Shown: piece after piece, positions 36,169 through 44,825 of the stretch | Numbering within the stretch: position 1 is the first letter of the stretch | How the letters are laid out: each line of letters opens with the position of its first letter | Notes under the pieces: generated by a model | The model's input: the letters and a program-made list of their open reading frames with translations, nothing else | What the model was told of the DNA's origin: nothing | Database searches by the model: none | Source: Kribbella jejuensis | GTDB lineage: Bacteria; Actinomycetota; Actinomycetes; Propionibacteriales; Kribbellaceae | Direction of reading: 5' to 3' | NCBI RefSeq assembly: GCF_006715085.1 | Contig: NZ_VFMM01000001.1 | Span: 2,790,001 to 2,854,000 of the forward strand | DNA length: 64,000 nt | Made by a program: the position numbers and the translations under genes

Positions 36169-36993
36169 TCACTGCGGTTCGATGGCACTGAGGCCGGTGG
36201 CTGTGGCCAGGAGGCGATCGCGGAGGGCGGCCGGGAGGTTGGGCAGGATCGCGCCGAACGTCCGAGCCTCGGCTACCGCATAGCGGCGGCGGGGGCGGCG
36301 GGCTTCGACGGCGCGGACGATCACCTCGGCGACCTTGTCGACCGGACCTGGCTTAAAACGGGTCATGGCCTTTTCGTAGGCCGCCAGGTGGGGGCGGTAG
36401 AGGTCGACTCGCGCCGGGTCGGTGCGGTGGAGTGCCGCCTCGGCCGCGGCGCCTGCTCGGGTGAAGATCTCGGTTTGCGTCGTGCCGGGTTCTACCACCA
36501 CGACCGGGATCTTCCAGGGCGCGAGCTCAAGGCGAAGAGCGTTGGAGAGCGCCTCGAGGCCGGCCTTGCTTGCGGACAACGCACCGAGGAGCGGCATCGC
36601 GACCCGGCCGGTCGCCGCGCTGACGTTGACGATCCGGCCGGAACCCGCACGGAGCAGCGGCAGGAATTCGCGGATGACCGACGCCGGGCCGAGGGTGTTC
36701 ACCTCCAGCTGGCGGAGCCATTCGTCGGCAGGTACCAGTTCGAGCGGGCCCTGCACGATCACGCCGGCGTTGTTGATCACCGCGGCCAGCCCGTCGACCT
36801 CACTCGCGATCCGTTTCGCCGCCGCCGCGACACTCTCCGGGTCGGCGACGTCCAGCGGTACGACGTGCACGCCCGGCCCGAAGTCGGCCGGTCCGCGCGC
36901 CCCGGCGTACACCGTGAATCCGCGGCGCCGCAGCAGTCCGACGGTCGCCGTACCGATGCCGCCGGTGGATCCGGTCACGAGAACCGCACTCAT
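36169..36993 (-). CDS. Short-chain dehydrogenase/reductase
   Basis: 274 residues. Classical SDR with cofactor motif TGSTGGIG (residues 7-14), the NNAG motif (VINNAGVI), and a catalytic-site region VNVSAATGRVAMPLLGALSA then SKAG. The usual YxxxK is altered: the position before SKAG carries Ala-Leu-Ser-Ala rather than Tyr (expected YSASK). The active-site Tyr may therefore be missing. Many actinobacterial homologues annotated as SDR vary here. Start ATG 36993. It is divergent from a PadR gene and shares two operators. Confidence 0.88.
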   Translation of the reverse strand: MSAVLVTGSTGGIGTATVGLLRRRGFTVYAGARGPADFGPGVHVVPLDVADPESVAAAAKRIASEVDGLAAVINNAGVIVQGPLELVPADEWLRQLEVNTLGPASVIREFLPLLRAGSGRIVNVSAATGRVAMPLLGALSASKAGLEALSNALRLELAPWKIPVVVVEPGTTQTEIFTRAGAAAEAALHRTDPARVDLYRPHLAAYEKAMTRFKPGPVDKVAEVIVRAVEARRPRRRYAVAEARTFGAILPNLPAALRDRLLATATGLSAIEPQ

Positions 36994-37019
36994 ATCGACT
37001 CCTTGAGATGGTCTATAGG

Positions 37020-37069
37020 ACATGTCCCTAGGGACATATGAGAGCATGCACATGTCCGTGGGGACATGT
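37020..37069. promoter_or_regulatory. Twin PadR-type operators
   Basis: Two sites share the form ACATGTCC-N4-GGACATRT: 37020-37039 (N4 = CTAG) and 37050-37069 (N4 = GTGG). Their centres are 30 bases apart. They lie between the SDR and PadR start codons and are the likely sites of the PadR protein. Confidence 0.85.
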
Positions 37070-37098
37070 CAAGATGTCTCCGGCGAAGGAGGCTGGAC

Positions 37099-37656
37099 AT
37101 GTCACTGCGGCACGGGCTGCTCGGGTTGCTGGCGGAAGGGCCGGCCAGTGGGTATGACCTGGCGGGGCGGTTCACCGAGGTACTCGGCTCGATCTGGCCG
37201 GCGCAGCACCCGAAGATCTACGCCGAGCTGAACAAACTCGCCACCGAGGGACTGGTCGAGGTCGAGAGCGAGGGACCGCGGCGGCGGAAGGCGTACCGGA
37301 TCACCGACGCCGGCGTCGCGGAGGTCAAACGCTGGCTGACCGAAGTCGACGTCGACCACACGATGCGACTGCAACCACTGCTGCGCTCGCTGTTCTTCTG
37401 GATGATGGACCGCGACGAACTCCAGCAACACCTCGAAGCCGAGGCACGCTACTACCGCGAACTGGCCGAGCAGTACAGCGACTACGCCGCCCGCAAGGAC
37501 CGCGGCGAATTCGGCTACAGCGAACAGACCCAGTCGATGCGCGTCACCATCGAAGCCGGCATCCGCCTGTACACGGCGCTCGCAGACTGGGCCGACTGGG
37601 CCCAAACCGTCCCACCCGCCAAGCCCACACCACCGGACCCTCACACTGGTCCGTGA
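37099..37656 (+). CDS. PadR-family transcriptional regulator
   Basis: 185 residues, ATG preceded by GAAGGAGG. The PadR winged helix occupies about residues 1-80 (HGLLGLLAEGPASGYDLAG, QHPKIYAELNKLATEGLVE). The C-terminal dimerisation helices (MDRDELQQHLEAEARYYREL) are as in the Vir_act_alpha_C group. It should control the divergent SDR gene and itself. Confidence 0.93.
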   Translation: MSLRHGLLGLLAEGPASGYDLAGRFTEVLGSIWPAQHPKIYAELNKLATEGLVEVESEGPRRRKAYRITDAGVAEVKRWLTEVDVDHTMRLQPLLRSLFFWMMDRDELQQHLEAEARYYRELAEQYSDYAARKDRGEFGYSEQTQSMRVTIEAGIRLYTALADWADWAQTVPPAKPTPPDPHTGP

Positions 37657-37674
37657 AGCTCGGCCTGGCAGCAA

Positions 37675-37833
37675 TGGATGTAGTCAGCCCCTCGCGTGCT
37701 CCGCGGCTGCTCCGGTCGCTGCGCTCCCTCCCGCACCCGCTCCGCACACTCCCACCCACCCCCGCTGCCGCCGTATTTCCCGGCTGCCGCCGGGGAGTTG
37801 CGAGCTGCCGCTCGCGGGTGACTGCTTGATTCC
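37675..37833 (+). repeat. Dispersed hairpin-array repeat, copy 6
   Basis: Plus orientation, starting 19 bases after the PadR stop. It holds GCGTGCTCCGCGG, CTCCCTCCCGCACCCGCTCC, CACTCCCACCCACCC, and the stem-loops CCCGGCTGCCGCCGGGG and GCGAGCTGCCGCTCGC. Confidence 0.85.
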
Positions 37834-37849
37834 TGTGCTGGGTGAGCTG

Positions 37850-37938
37850 GATGTGGTGAGTGGTTGATGTGGTGAGTGGTTGATGTGGTGAGTGGTGGAT
37901 GTGGTGAGTGGTGGATGTGGTGAGGGGTGGATGTGGTC
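37850..37938. repeat. 16-bp minisatellite, five and a half units
   Basis: The unit GATGTGGTGAGTGGTK repeats at 37850, 37866, 37882, 37898 and 37914, with a partial copy at 37930 that runs into repeat copy 7. The unit resembles the edge sequence of the dispersed repeat, so it probably arose by expansion of that edge. Confidence 0.9.
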
Positions 37939-38145
37939 AGCCCGCGCGTGCTCCGCAGGTGCTCCGGTCGCTGCGCTCCCTCCCGCACCCGCTCCACACA
38001 CTCCCACCCACCCACCGGCTTAGCGCCGGCATTTCCCGGCTGCCGCCCGGGACCTGCGAGCTGCCGCTCGCGGATGACTGCTTGACGGAGGCGGTGGGTG
38101 AAGCCGCCGTTGGTGGGTGGCGCGGGTTGTAGGTGCTTGAAGTGC
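37924..38145 (+). repeat. Dispersed hairpin-array repeat, copy 7
   Basis: Plus orientation. It has GGGTGGATGTGGTCAGCC, the shared CTCCCTCCCGCACCCGCTCC block, CCGGCTGCCGCCCGGG, GCGAGCTGCCGCTCGC, and the longer flank GTGGGTGGCGCGGGTTGTAG shared with copies 3-5. Confidence 0.85.
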
Positions 38146-38268
38146 GGGTGTAGTGGGGCGCACGGGCTGTAGATGGTTCGAGGGTTAGAGGTGGTGAGGG
38201 GGCGGAGGTCGTTTGCCCCAACATCGAGGTTCTAAGCGTCGATCGGGAGCGGCTCACCTTCCTCACCA

Positions 38269-38540
38269 CATTCACCACTCACCACACCCAGCTCCACCCA
38301 ACACACCCGCCAAGCAGTCACCCGCGAGCGGCAGCTCGCAACTCCCGGCGGCAGCCGGAAACCCCCGGCGCCAGCCGGAAACTCTCCGGGCGATAGCCCG
38401 AAACTCCCGGCGGTAGCCGGAAACAGATGCTCCGGGCGCCAGCCCGGGGGTGGGTGGGAGTGCGTGGAGCAGGTGCGGGAGGGAGCACCGCGACCGGAGC
38501 ACCTGCGAAGCGCGCGCGGGGCTGACCACATCCACCCCTC
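38269..38540 (-). repeat. Dispersed hairpin-array repeat, copy 8
   Basis: Minus orientation. It has GCGAGCGGCAGCTCGC followed by five stem-loops of the type CCCGGCGGCAGCCGG or CCGGGCGATAGCCCG spaced about 20-24 bases, then GGGGGTGGGTGGGAGTGCG and GGTGCGGGAGGGAGC. It forms a 260-bp direct tandem repeat with copy 9. Confidence 0.9.
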
Positions 38541-38790
38541 ACCACACCCAGCTCCACCCAACACACCCGCCAAGCAGTCACCCGCGAGCGGCAGCTCGCA
38601 ACTCCCGGCGGCAGCCGGGAACCTCCGGCGCCAGCCGGAAACTCTTCCGGCGATAGCCGGGAACTCCCGGCGCCAGCCGGAAACGGATGCTCCGGGCGCC
38701 AGCCCGGGGGTGGGTGGGAGTGCGCGGAGCAGGTGCGGGAGGGAGCGGAGCGACCGGAGCGCCTGCGGAGCGCGCGCGGGGCTGATTGTT
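38541..38790 (-). repeat. Dispersed hairpin-array repeat, copy 9
   Basis: Nearly identical to copy 8, with the same start ACCACACCCAGCTCCACCC at 38541 against 38281. It again has five stem-loops but with several substitutions. The gap 37657-38852 contains only copies 6-9, the minisatellite and a terminator-like hairpin; no gene is supported. Confidence 0.9.
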
Positions 38791-38802
38791 GGTAGAACGC
38801 CG

Positions 38803-38837
38803 GAAGGCCGGTCGAGCGGGGTGCTCGGCCGGCCTTC
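38803..38837 (-). terminator. Stem-loop after the M36 peptidase gene
   Basis: GAAGGCCGG (38803-38811) pairs with CCGGCCTTC (38829-38837). It lies 16 bases past the stop of the peptidase gene on the minus strand. No U-run follows. Confidence 0.55.
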
Positions 38838-38852
38838 GCGGGGGTGGTTGGG

Positions 38853-41783
38853 TTACTTGGTGCCGAAGACCTGGATTTCGGTCATGTCGGTGAACTTGCA
38901 GCCGCCGTAGGCGCCGTTCGGGCAGTTGGTCTGGAAGTCCGGGACCTGCGGGCTGAGCATCCAGAAGCGGACGTACTGGACGCCGGTCGCGTTGCCGGTC
39001 GGGGCTACCAGGTTGTACTTGCCACGGTTGGCGGAGGTGAAGGTGCCTTCCGCCGCGGTGGCCCAGGTGCTGCCGTCGGCCGAGGTCTCGATCTTGTACT
39101 GGCCGGTGGACGAGCTGCCCGGGTCGCCGCAGGTGTTCGACGGGTCGACGTTGAAGTTGCTGACGTTGACCTTCGCCGGCAGCTTGATGTCGACGTGCTT
39201 GGCGATCATCTGGTTGGTCGCCGTGCCGTTGTCGTCACCGGTGGTGCTGCCCCAGCCGGTGCCCTGCGCGTTGTCGATCGCGAACGCCGGCCCACACTGC
39301 GGGCTGAAGTCGGGACCGTTGAAGCCGGCGATCGTGCCGCCGCCGGAGGCCGCCGCCCAGTTGCGGCGCGGCGTGAAGGCTGCCTTCACACCCGGCGAGA
39401 CCTTGACCGACTGGACGATCAGCTCGTAACCCGGAGCCGAGACGACGACCTTCGGGTAGGTGCCAGGAGCAACACCGGTGATGCTGTAGTTGCCCTGGGC
39501 ATCGGTCGAGGCGGCGTAGTCGCCGGCGTAGCCGGACGAGTGACCGCCGATGTAGACCAGTGCGCCGGCGACCGGTGCGCCGGTGTCCTTATCCTTCACG
39601 GTGCCGCTGAGGGTGGTGGTCGCACCTGTCGGCGGCTTGTGGAAGTCCTCGACCGGGTATGCGTCGCCGCCGTCGGTGACACCGGCGTACCAGCCCATGC
39701 CGCGGTTGGCGAAGACGGTCCAGATGGTATCGGCGTTCCGGCCGCCGCTGGCGATCAGGTCGGCCTGGACGATCGCGTTGCGCATGTCGAGCATCGTCGG
39801 GTCCGCCGGAGCGAGCTCCATCGCGCGGGTGATGATGCTCATCGCGTAGCTACGGCCGAACCGCTCGCGCAGGTCCCACAGGGTCTGCGCCCAGACCTCG
39901 CCGGAGGCGTGCACCTCGGGCGAACCGCCGATGGTCGGGAAGTCGGCGTAGGTGTAGCCGCCCTTCGAGCCGTCGGGCTGGATGCAGTTCGGGCTGACCG
40001 CGTGCACCCGGCAGTCGATCGCCTGGGTACGGAACAGCTCGCCGTGGCTGACGTACCGGCCCTCGAGTACCTCACCCGGGGCGGTGGTGTCCTTCTCCAG
40101 GCCGTGCGAGACCAGGTAGTCCATCGCGTAGAAGTCGCTCCAGGCCTCGCCCATCGAGCCGGCCTGGATGCTGTTCAGCGTGGAGTTCCCGGTGGCGTCG
40201 ACGACCAGGCGGTTCGACAGACCGTGGGTGTACTCGTGGTACAGGATGCTGGCGTCGTTGGCGCCGCTGGACGGGACGTAGCCCTCCTGCGCGTCCGTGG
40301 TCCCCGGGAAGTGCCACAGGTACATCTGCATGGTCGGCGGGGTGCCGTCCGGCGGGGTGTTCATGTTCGCGTTGTCGATGTGGTTCGCGTCCGGGCCGCC
40401 GTTCGCGGCGGTCGCGGCGCCGTCGAGCGCGTTCAGGTGCACCGGGTCGCCGCCCGCTGCGTCGAACGAACCGGCCGCCGGGGTGAAGCTGATCGGCGGC
40501 TTCGCCAGCCAGTCGTGGAAGTTGCTGGCCAGGTAGAACGCGTTGGTGACGTCCTGGTTCATGTTCACCTTCCAGGAGTCCGGCTTCGCCGGGTCCCAGG
40601 TGCAGATGAACGAGGCCGAGCAGAACGACGAGGCGTTCTGGAAGGTGGTCAGCTTGTACTGGGCGCCGGTCCCGCTGGGTCCCGCCGTGCCGGGCACCTT
40701 GACCGTCTCGCCGGCGTTCGGCTGGTTGTCGTCGTTGACGTCCGCCCAGGCCGCGACCGACGTACCGTCGAGGAGGGTCTTGGCGTTCTTCGGCAGCCAC
40801 TTGTTGTAGATCAGGTTCTCGACCCGCTGGGTGCCGCCCTTGGCCGCGCCCGGGTAGTAGTCCTGGACGAGCGCGTCGCCGTTGGCGGCGCTGGACAGGT
40901 TCCGGCGGTACAGCAGGCCACCGGTCTGCGCGTCGATGACGTGCGAGTAGACCTTGGTGCCGCCCGCGTTGACGTACGTCAGCCAGCCCTTGCGCAGCCC
41001 GTCGGCGGTGTGGAACCAAACCTCCTTCGCGGTGTCGCCATTGCTGAAGGTGGTGCTGACGCCGGACGTCTTCGCGGTCGCGGCCTTGACGTTGCCGCCG
41101 ACGTCCTCGATGGCGGCGCTGCGGGCACCGGCCGCCGACAGCTTCGGAGCCGCCGCGGCGGACCGGCTCTGTGCGGCCGAGGTGAGGCCGGAGACCGGTG
41201 AACCCATGATCGAGACGATCTGGCCGTTCTTGGTGACGTTCGCCTTCAGGCCGTTGCCGAAGACCTCGACGCCGTCGACGACCTGGGACCAGAAGACGTG
41301 GTGGGTACCGAGGTCGTCCACGTAGTCCTTGCGCAGCTTGAGCGTCTTCAGGTCCGCGTCGGACAGCTTGAAGACCTCGGGGTGCGCCTTCACGTAGTCG
41401 AGGACGATGACCTCGGCCTTCTTGGCGCTCTTGCCGGTGAGGAAACCGTTCAGCTTGGTCACCTGAGCCGGGGTACCGGTGTTCGGGTCGAGCTCGACGA
41501 CACCCTGGGCACCGAGCGAGTTCCGGAACTTCTCGGAGGCCGCGGTCTCCTTGCCGGCCACCTTGGCGGCCCGCGCGTACGTCGTCTTGGCGTCGGGCGT
41601 CCGGGCGTCGTAGTAGCCCTTCTGCTCCTTGCCGGTGAAGTTCTCGGACTGGGCGGCCTTGCCCTTGTCAGGACCGGCGGTCTGCGCGGCGTTCGCGCCG
41701 GCGGCGGTCATGGCCAGCAAGGTAGCGGCCGCGGAGACGGCTGAGACTGCCAGGAGCCCCCGCCCTCTGCGTGATGTGGTCAC
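38853..41783 (-). CDS. Secreted M36 (fungalysin-type) metallopeptidase with discoidin-like C-terminus
   Basis: 976 residues. A signal peptide (about 1-33) is followed by an FTP/PepSY-like propeptide region. The catalytic M36 domain has zinc motif HEYTHGLSNRL (HExxH) and the third-ligand region MGEAWSDFYA. Then come a carboxypeptidase-regulatory-like Ig domain (SGTVKDKDTGAPVAGALVYI) and a C-terminal F5/8 type C-like domain ending IQVFGTK. It should be an exported zymogen that degrades extracellular protein. GTG 41783 is chosen because GGAG lies seven bases upstream; a longer GTG start at 41825 lacks such a site. It lies downstream of the S53 peptidase on the same strand, behind a strong stem-loop. 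Confidence 0.93.
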   Translation of the reverse strand: MTTSRRGRGLLAVSAVSAAATLLAMTAAGANAAQTAGPDKGKAAQSENFTGKEQKGYYDARTPDAKTTYARAAKVAGKETAASEKFRNSLGAQGVVELDPNTGTPAQVTKLNGFLTGKSAKKAEVIVLDYVKAHPEVFKLSDADLKTLKLRKDYVDDLGTHHVFWSQVVDGVEVFGNGLKANVTKNGQIVSIMGSPVSGLTSAAQSRSAAAAPKLSAAGARSAAIEDVGGNVKAATAKTSGVSTTFSNGDTAKEVWFHTADGLRKGWLTYVNAGGTKVYSHVIDAQTGGLLYRRNLSSAANGDALVQDYYPGAAKGGTQRVENLIYNKWLPKNAKTLLDGTSVAAWADVNDDNQPNAGETVKVPGTAGPSGTGAQYKLTTFQNASSFCSASFICTWDPAKPDSWKVNMNQDVTNAFYLASNFHDWLAKPPISFTPAAGSFDAAGGDPVHLNALDGAATAANGGPDANHIDNANMNTPPDGTPPTMQMYLWHFPGTTDAQEGYVPSSGANDASILYHEYTHGLSNRLVVDATGNSTLNSIQAGSMGEAWSDFYAMDYLVSHGLEKDTTAPGEVLEGRYVSHGELFRTQAIDCRVHAVSPNCIQPDGSKGGYTYADFPTIGGSPEVHASGEVWAQTLWDLRERFGRSYAMSIITRAMELAPADPTMLDMRNAIVQADLIASGGRNADTIWTVFANRGMGWYAGVTDGGDAYPVEDFHKPPTGATTTLSGTVKDKDTGAPVAGALVYIGGHSSGYAGDYAASTDAQGNYSITGVAPGTYPKVVVSAPGYELIVQSVKVSPGVKAAFTPRRNWAAASGGGTIAGFNGPDFSPQCGPAFAIDNAQGTGWGSTTGDDNGTATNQMIAKHVDIKLPAKVNVSNFNVDPSNTCGDPGSSSTGQYKIETSADGSTWATAAEGTFTSANRGKYNLVAPTGNATGVQYVRFWMLSPQVPDFQTNCPNGAYGGCKFTDMTEIQVFGTK

Positions 41784-41931
41784 AGCAAATCTCCATGGAG
41801 TTCGAATCAGCGGGTCGCCCTCCACGACCCGTCCCGGGGGCTGACCTTAAGCCTGCGGGGCGGTCCGGGGAAGAGAAATCCCCGGATTGTCGCGGAGTCG
41901 AGGGTTGTCCTTCGTGTTCGGAACAGTACTA

Positions 41932-41974
41932 GGAGCAATCGGGCAGTTGCACGCAGCCACTACCCGATTGCTCC
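41932..41974 (-). terminator. 12-bp perfect stem-loop after the S53 gene
   Basis: GGAGCAATCGGG (41932-41943) pairs perfectly with CCCGATTGCTCC (41963-41974) around a 19-base loop, 32 bases past the S53 stop. No T-run follows. A terminator is the simplest reading; an RNA structure in the leader of the M36 gene is the alternative. Confidence 0.65.
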
Positions 41975-42005
41975 CGGTGTCGCATTCCTGAGAATTACCC
42001 GAATG

Positions 42006-43214
42006 TCAGAAAGCGCCGGCGCCGTTCGGCGTACCGAGGCCGGTCGGGCCGTCCCACCCGGTGCGGGCGTTGCACCACTGGGTCGTCGGGCAGCTGCCGT
42101 TGCTGCCGCTGGTCACGTCGAACAGCGAGCTCGTGTGGCCGTACGGCAACGCGTTCGCGTACCCGGCCGTGTTGCCGGACAGCGCGTACACCGCGGCGAT
42201 GATCGGCGCGGCCTCACTCGTCCCGCCGAACTGCGCCCACGTGGACGCGGTCTTGCTGGTCGGGTAGTAGATCGCCATACCGCCCTTGCCCGGGTCGGCG
42301 GCGGCCGAGACGTCGGCCATCGCACGCTTCGAGCAACCGGTGTCGAACGAGGACGCGGCACTCAGGGCCGTGTTGTACGTCGAGCAACCCGAGCCGGCGC
42401 CGCTCCACACGGACTCGCTCCAGCCCCGACTGTTGCTCGCGGCAACCAACGAGGTACCGCCGACGGCGGTGGTGTACGACGAGGACGCCGGGTAGCTGCC
42501 GCCCTGATAACCGTTGTCACCGGTGGATGCGGTGACCGCGATGCCCGGGTGGTTGTAGTACGCGCCGTACGTCGCGTCGTCCGCGTCGCCGCCGCCGTAA
42601 CTGTTGGAGATGGCAACGACTCCCGGCTGCTTGGACGCGGTCACGACCGCGGCACCGAGATCGGCGAAGCTTGCCGAGTTGGCCTGGACGACGACGATCT
42701 TCGCGTCCGGCGCCGCCGCCGAGACCGCGTCGACGTCGAGCGCCTGCTCACCGCCCCAGCCGGCGTTGAAGCGCGGTAGCGACGTACCGCCGCTCTGGTT
42801 GATGATCCGCAGGCAGCCGTTGGCCGTCGTACACGCCGGCAGGCCGAACTGCGAGCGGTAGACGCCGAGGTCGCGCTCCAGGTTCGGGTAGCCGTACGCG
42901 TCGACGATGGCGACCGTACGGCCGTTCGCGTGCAGGCCGGCGAGCTTGTACGCGCTCTGCAGGCCGGACGGGGTCAGACCGGTCGACGGCGGCGTGGTGG
43001 ACGCGGGCGCGACGCCCTTGTCGTTCACCAGCTTGACCGCGTCGCAGACGGCGGTGTGGGCGGCGGTCGTCGCGGAGCAGACCTTGGCGGCGTGCTTTCC
43101 GGCGGTGTACGGCGTCGCTCCGGTCTGTGCCGACGCACTCGACATCGCTGCGGTTGCTCCGACGAGTGCGAGCGCACCGGCGCTCAGGGCGGAGACGAGA
43201 ATCCGTTGCCTCAA
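42006..43214 (-). CDS. Secreted S53 (sedolisin) serine-carboxyl peptidase
   Basis: 402 residues from a TTG start (MRQRILVSALSAGALALVG), preceded by GAGGAG at a good distance; ATG 43247 is an alternative. A signal peptide ends near ASAQ. The sedolisin domain has the catalytic Glu and Asp in GGEQALDVDA and the nucleophile Ser in FGGTSEAAPI, and ends at TGLGTPNGAGAF. Only a short propeptide is visible (about 70 residues), smaller than the classic S53 propeptide. Such compact secreted forms occur in actinobacteria. Likely extracellular, active at acid pH by family. It is transcribed toward the M36 peptidase gene. Confidence 0.9.
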   Translation of the reverse strand: MRQRILVSALSAGALALVGATAAMSSASAQTGATPYTAGKHAAKVCSATTAAHTAVCDAVKLVNDKGVAPASTTPPSTGLTPSGLQSAYKLAGLHANGRTVAIVDAYGYPNLERDLGVYRSQFGLPACTTANGCLRIINQSGGTSLPRFNAGWGGEQALDVDAVSAAAPDAKIVVVQANSASFADLGAAVVTASKQPGVVAISNSYGGGDADDATYGAYYNHPGIAVTASTGDNGYQGGSYPASSSYTTAVGGTSLVAASNSRGWSESVWSGAGSGCSTYNTALSAASSFDTGCSKRAMADVSAAADPGKGGMAIYYPTSKTASTWAQFGGTSEAAPIIAAVYALSGNTAGYANALPYGHTSSLFDVTSGSNGSCPTTQWCNARTGWDGPTGLGTPNGAGAF

Positions 43215-43465
43215 CTGGACTCCTCGAGGTTGGGCGAGCCTCCGCATGGTCCCGATCGGCCGTGGGCGGAGGCCGGCTTGATTTGGGGGTGTTCGCATCG
43301 TGCGTCGCGCGCCGGTACGGATGCCAGCGATCGGACCACTGACAAATGTCATGGGGAAATCCATGACAGCTGCCCCGGTCCGGGCGGATTTCCCGCGTGA
43401 TCACGCGGTCACGGTGCGCTGTGACGGCCGTGAAGGATTCCCCCTGAGTTTCCCGTCGCGCGATC

Positions 43466-43496
43466 TTGACACCGTTTCGGCGGCCGGGACTATGCT
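43466..43496 (+). promoter_or_regulatory. Promoter of the sugar ABC operon
   Basis: TTGACA at 43466-43471 and TATGCT at 43491-43496, with a 19-base spacer, 37 bases before the start codon. This is a plausible housekeeping-sigma promoter. Confidence 0.55.
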
Positions 43497-43501
43497 GCCG
43501 A

Positions 43502-43513
43502 GAAATCGATTTC
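43502..43513. promoter_or_regulatory. 12-base palindrome in the sugar ABC leader
   Basis: GAAATCGATTTC is a perfect palindrome that lies between the -10 element and the ribosome binding site of the binding-protein gene. It is a likely repressor site (LacI-like or similar). No cognate regulator gene is adjacent. Confidence 0.6.
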
Positions 43514-43532
43514 CCGCCTAGAGAGGTCCACC

Positions 43533-44825
43533 ATGGCTTTGCTGAGTCGGCGACGGTTCCTTCAGGCCACCGGCGGTACGGCGATGGCCGCCGCGCTGGC
43601 CGGCTGCGGTGGCGGCGGGAGCGGTGGCGGCGGCGCGTCGTCGAAAGAGCTGTCGTTCGTCTACATGGGCACGGCGGAGCAGCAGGCGACCTGGAACAAG
43701 CTGTTCGCGAAGTTCTCCGAGCAGCACCCGGAGATCAAGCTCAAGGCCGAGGGCATCCCGCTGTCGAACTGGGGCGACTTCTTCAACAAGCTGTCCACCC
43801 GGATCGCCGGCGGCCAGGTACCCGACGTCATCCAGATCGCCACCGAGGGCCAGCGGCTGTTCGCGTCCAAGGGCCTGCTTGCGCCGCTCGACGACTACAT
43901 CAAGAAGGATCAGTCGACGATCGACGAGTACTACGCCGACATGGACCCGAACCTGATCGAGTGGGACAAGAAGTACGCCTCCACCGACGGCAAGACGTAC
44001 TACCTGCCGGGTGAGTTCAACACGATGTGCATGTGGTACTCCAAGGACCTGTTCGCCAAGGCCGGCGTACCGGCGCCGACGCCGAAGTGGACCTGGGACG
44101 ACTTCCGGCACGCGTGCGAGCAGATCAAGGCCAAGACCGGCGCGTTCGGGTACGCCGCGGGACCGGAGTACTTCGCGGCGATCATGCCGTGGCTGCTGAC
44201 CAACGGGACCAGCAGCTTCAGCGAGGACTGGTCGAAGCCGACGTACGACGACCCGCGCGTGATCGAGGCCGCCGAGTTCAACCGGAAGCTGGTCGCGGAC
44301 AAGCTGTCGCCACCGCCGGGTGGCACGTTCGACGCGACGACCGCGGCGGCACAGGGCAAGCTGGCCATGTTCGGCGGCGGGCGCTGGCCGATCATCAGCA
44401 TCCGGAACCTGAAGGCGACGGCGAAGATGGGCATCGTGCCGTGGCCGGTGAAGGTCCAGCAGGGCTCACCGGTCGGCTGGAACGGGTACCCGATCCTGAA
44501 GGCGTCGAAGAAGAAGGACGACGCCTGGACGTTCATCAAGTTCCTGATCTCCAAGGAAGGGTCGTCGACGTTCGCGCAGCTCGGCGGCACGATCGTCCCG
44601 GCCCGGAAGTCGATCGCGAACAGCCAGTCGTTCCTCGAGGACGCCCCGTCCGGAACGGAGTACCTGTACCAGGCGCTGAGCTACGCGACACCGATCCCGT
44701 CGCCGGACAAGGGCGCCGCGGTGCAGAAGGTGATCGAGGACGGCTGGAAGCAGGTCCTGACCGGTAACGCCGCGGCCGCCGACGCACTCGGCAAGGCGCA
44801 GACGACGCTGGAGGGATTGGTCTGA
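43533..44825 (+). CDS. Carbohydrate ABC transporter substrate-binding lipoprotein
   Basis: 430 residues. The N-terminus SRRRFLQATGG resembles a Tat signal, followed by lipobox LAGC (about residues 22-25) and a Gly-rich linker. The rest is a family 1 solute-binding protein (LSFVYMGTAEQQATWNKLF, then GGQVPDVIQIATEG). It captures an oligosaccharide for the two permeases that follow. No ATPase gene is in the operon, so a shared MsiK-type ATPase elsewhere is expected. GH116 and GH89 genes beside it suggest a beta-glycoside or GlcNAc-containing ligand. Confidence 0.93.
   Translation: MALLSRRRFLQATGGTAMAAALAGCGGGGSGGGGASSKELSFVYMGTAEQQATWNKLFAKFSEQHPEIKLKAEGIPLSNWGDFFNKLSTRIAGGQVPDVIQIATEGQRLFASKGLLAPLDDYIKKDQSTIDEYYADMDPNLIEWDKKYASTDGKTYYLPGEFNTMCMWYSKDLFAKAGVPAPTPKWTWDDFRHACEQIKAKTGAFGYAAGPEYFAAIMPWLLTNGTSSFSEDWSKPTYDDPRVIEAAEFNRKLVADKLSPPPGGTFDATTAAAQGKLAMFGGGRWPIISIRNLKATAKMGIVPWPVKVQQGSPVGWNGYPILKASKKKDDAWTFIKFLISKEGSSTFAQLGGTIVPARKSIANSQSFLEDAPSGTEYLYQALSYATPIPSPDKGAAVQKVIEDGWKQVLTGNAAAADALGKAQTTLEGLV

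Noticed and set aside
38269..38790. Repetitive protein genes in the repeat-filled gap
   Set aside because: Open frames there give low-complexity Ser/Pro/His or Arg/Gly products in several frames, start inside repeats and lack ribosome binding sites; the repeat units are found only between genes.
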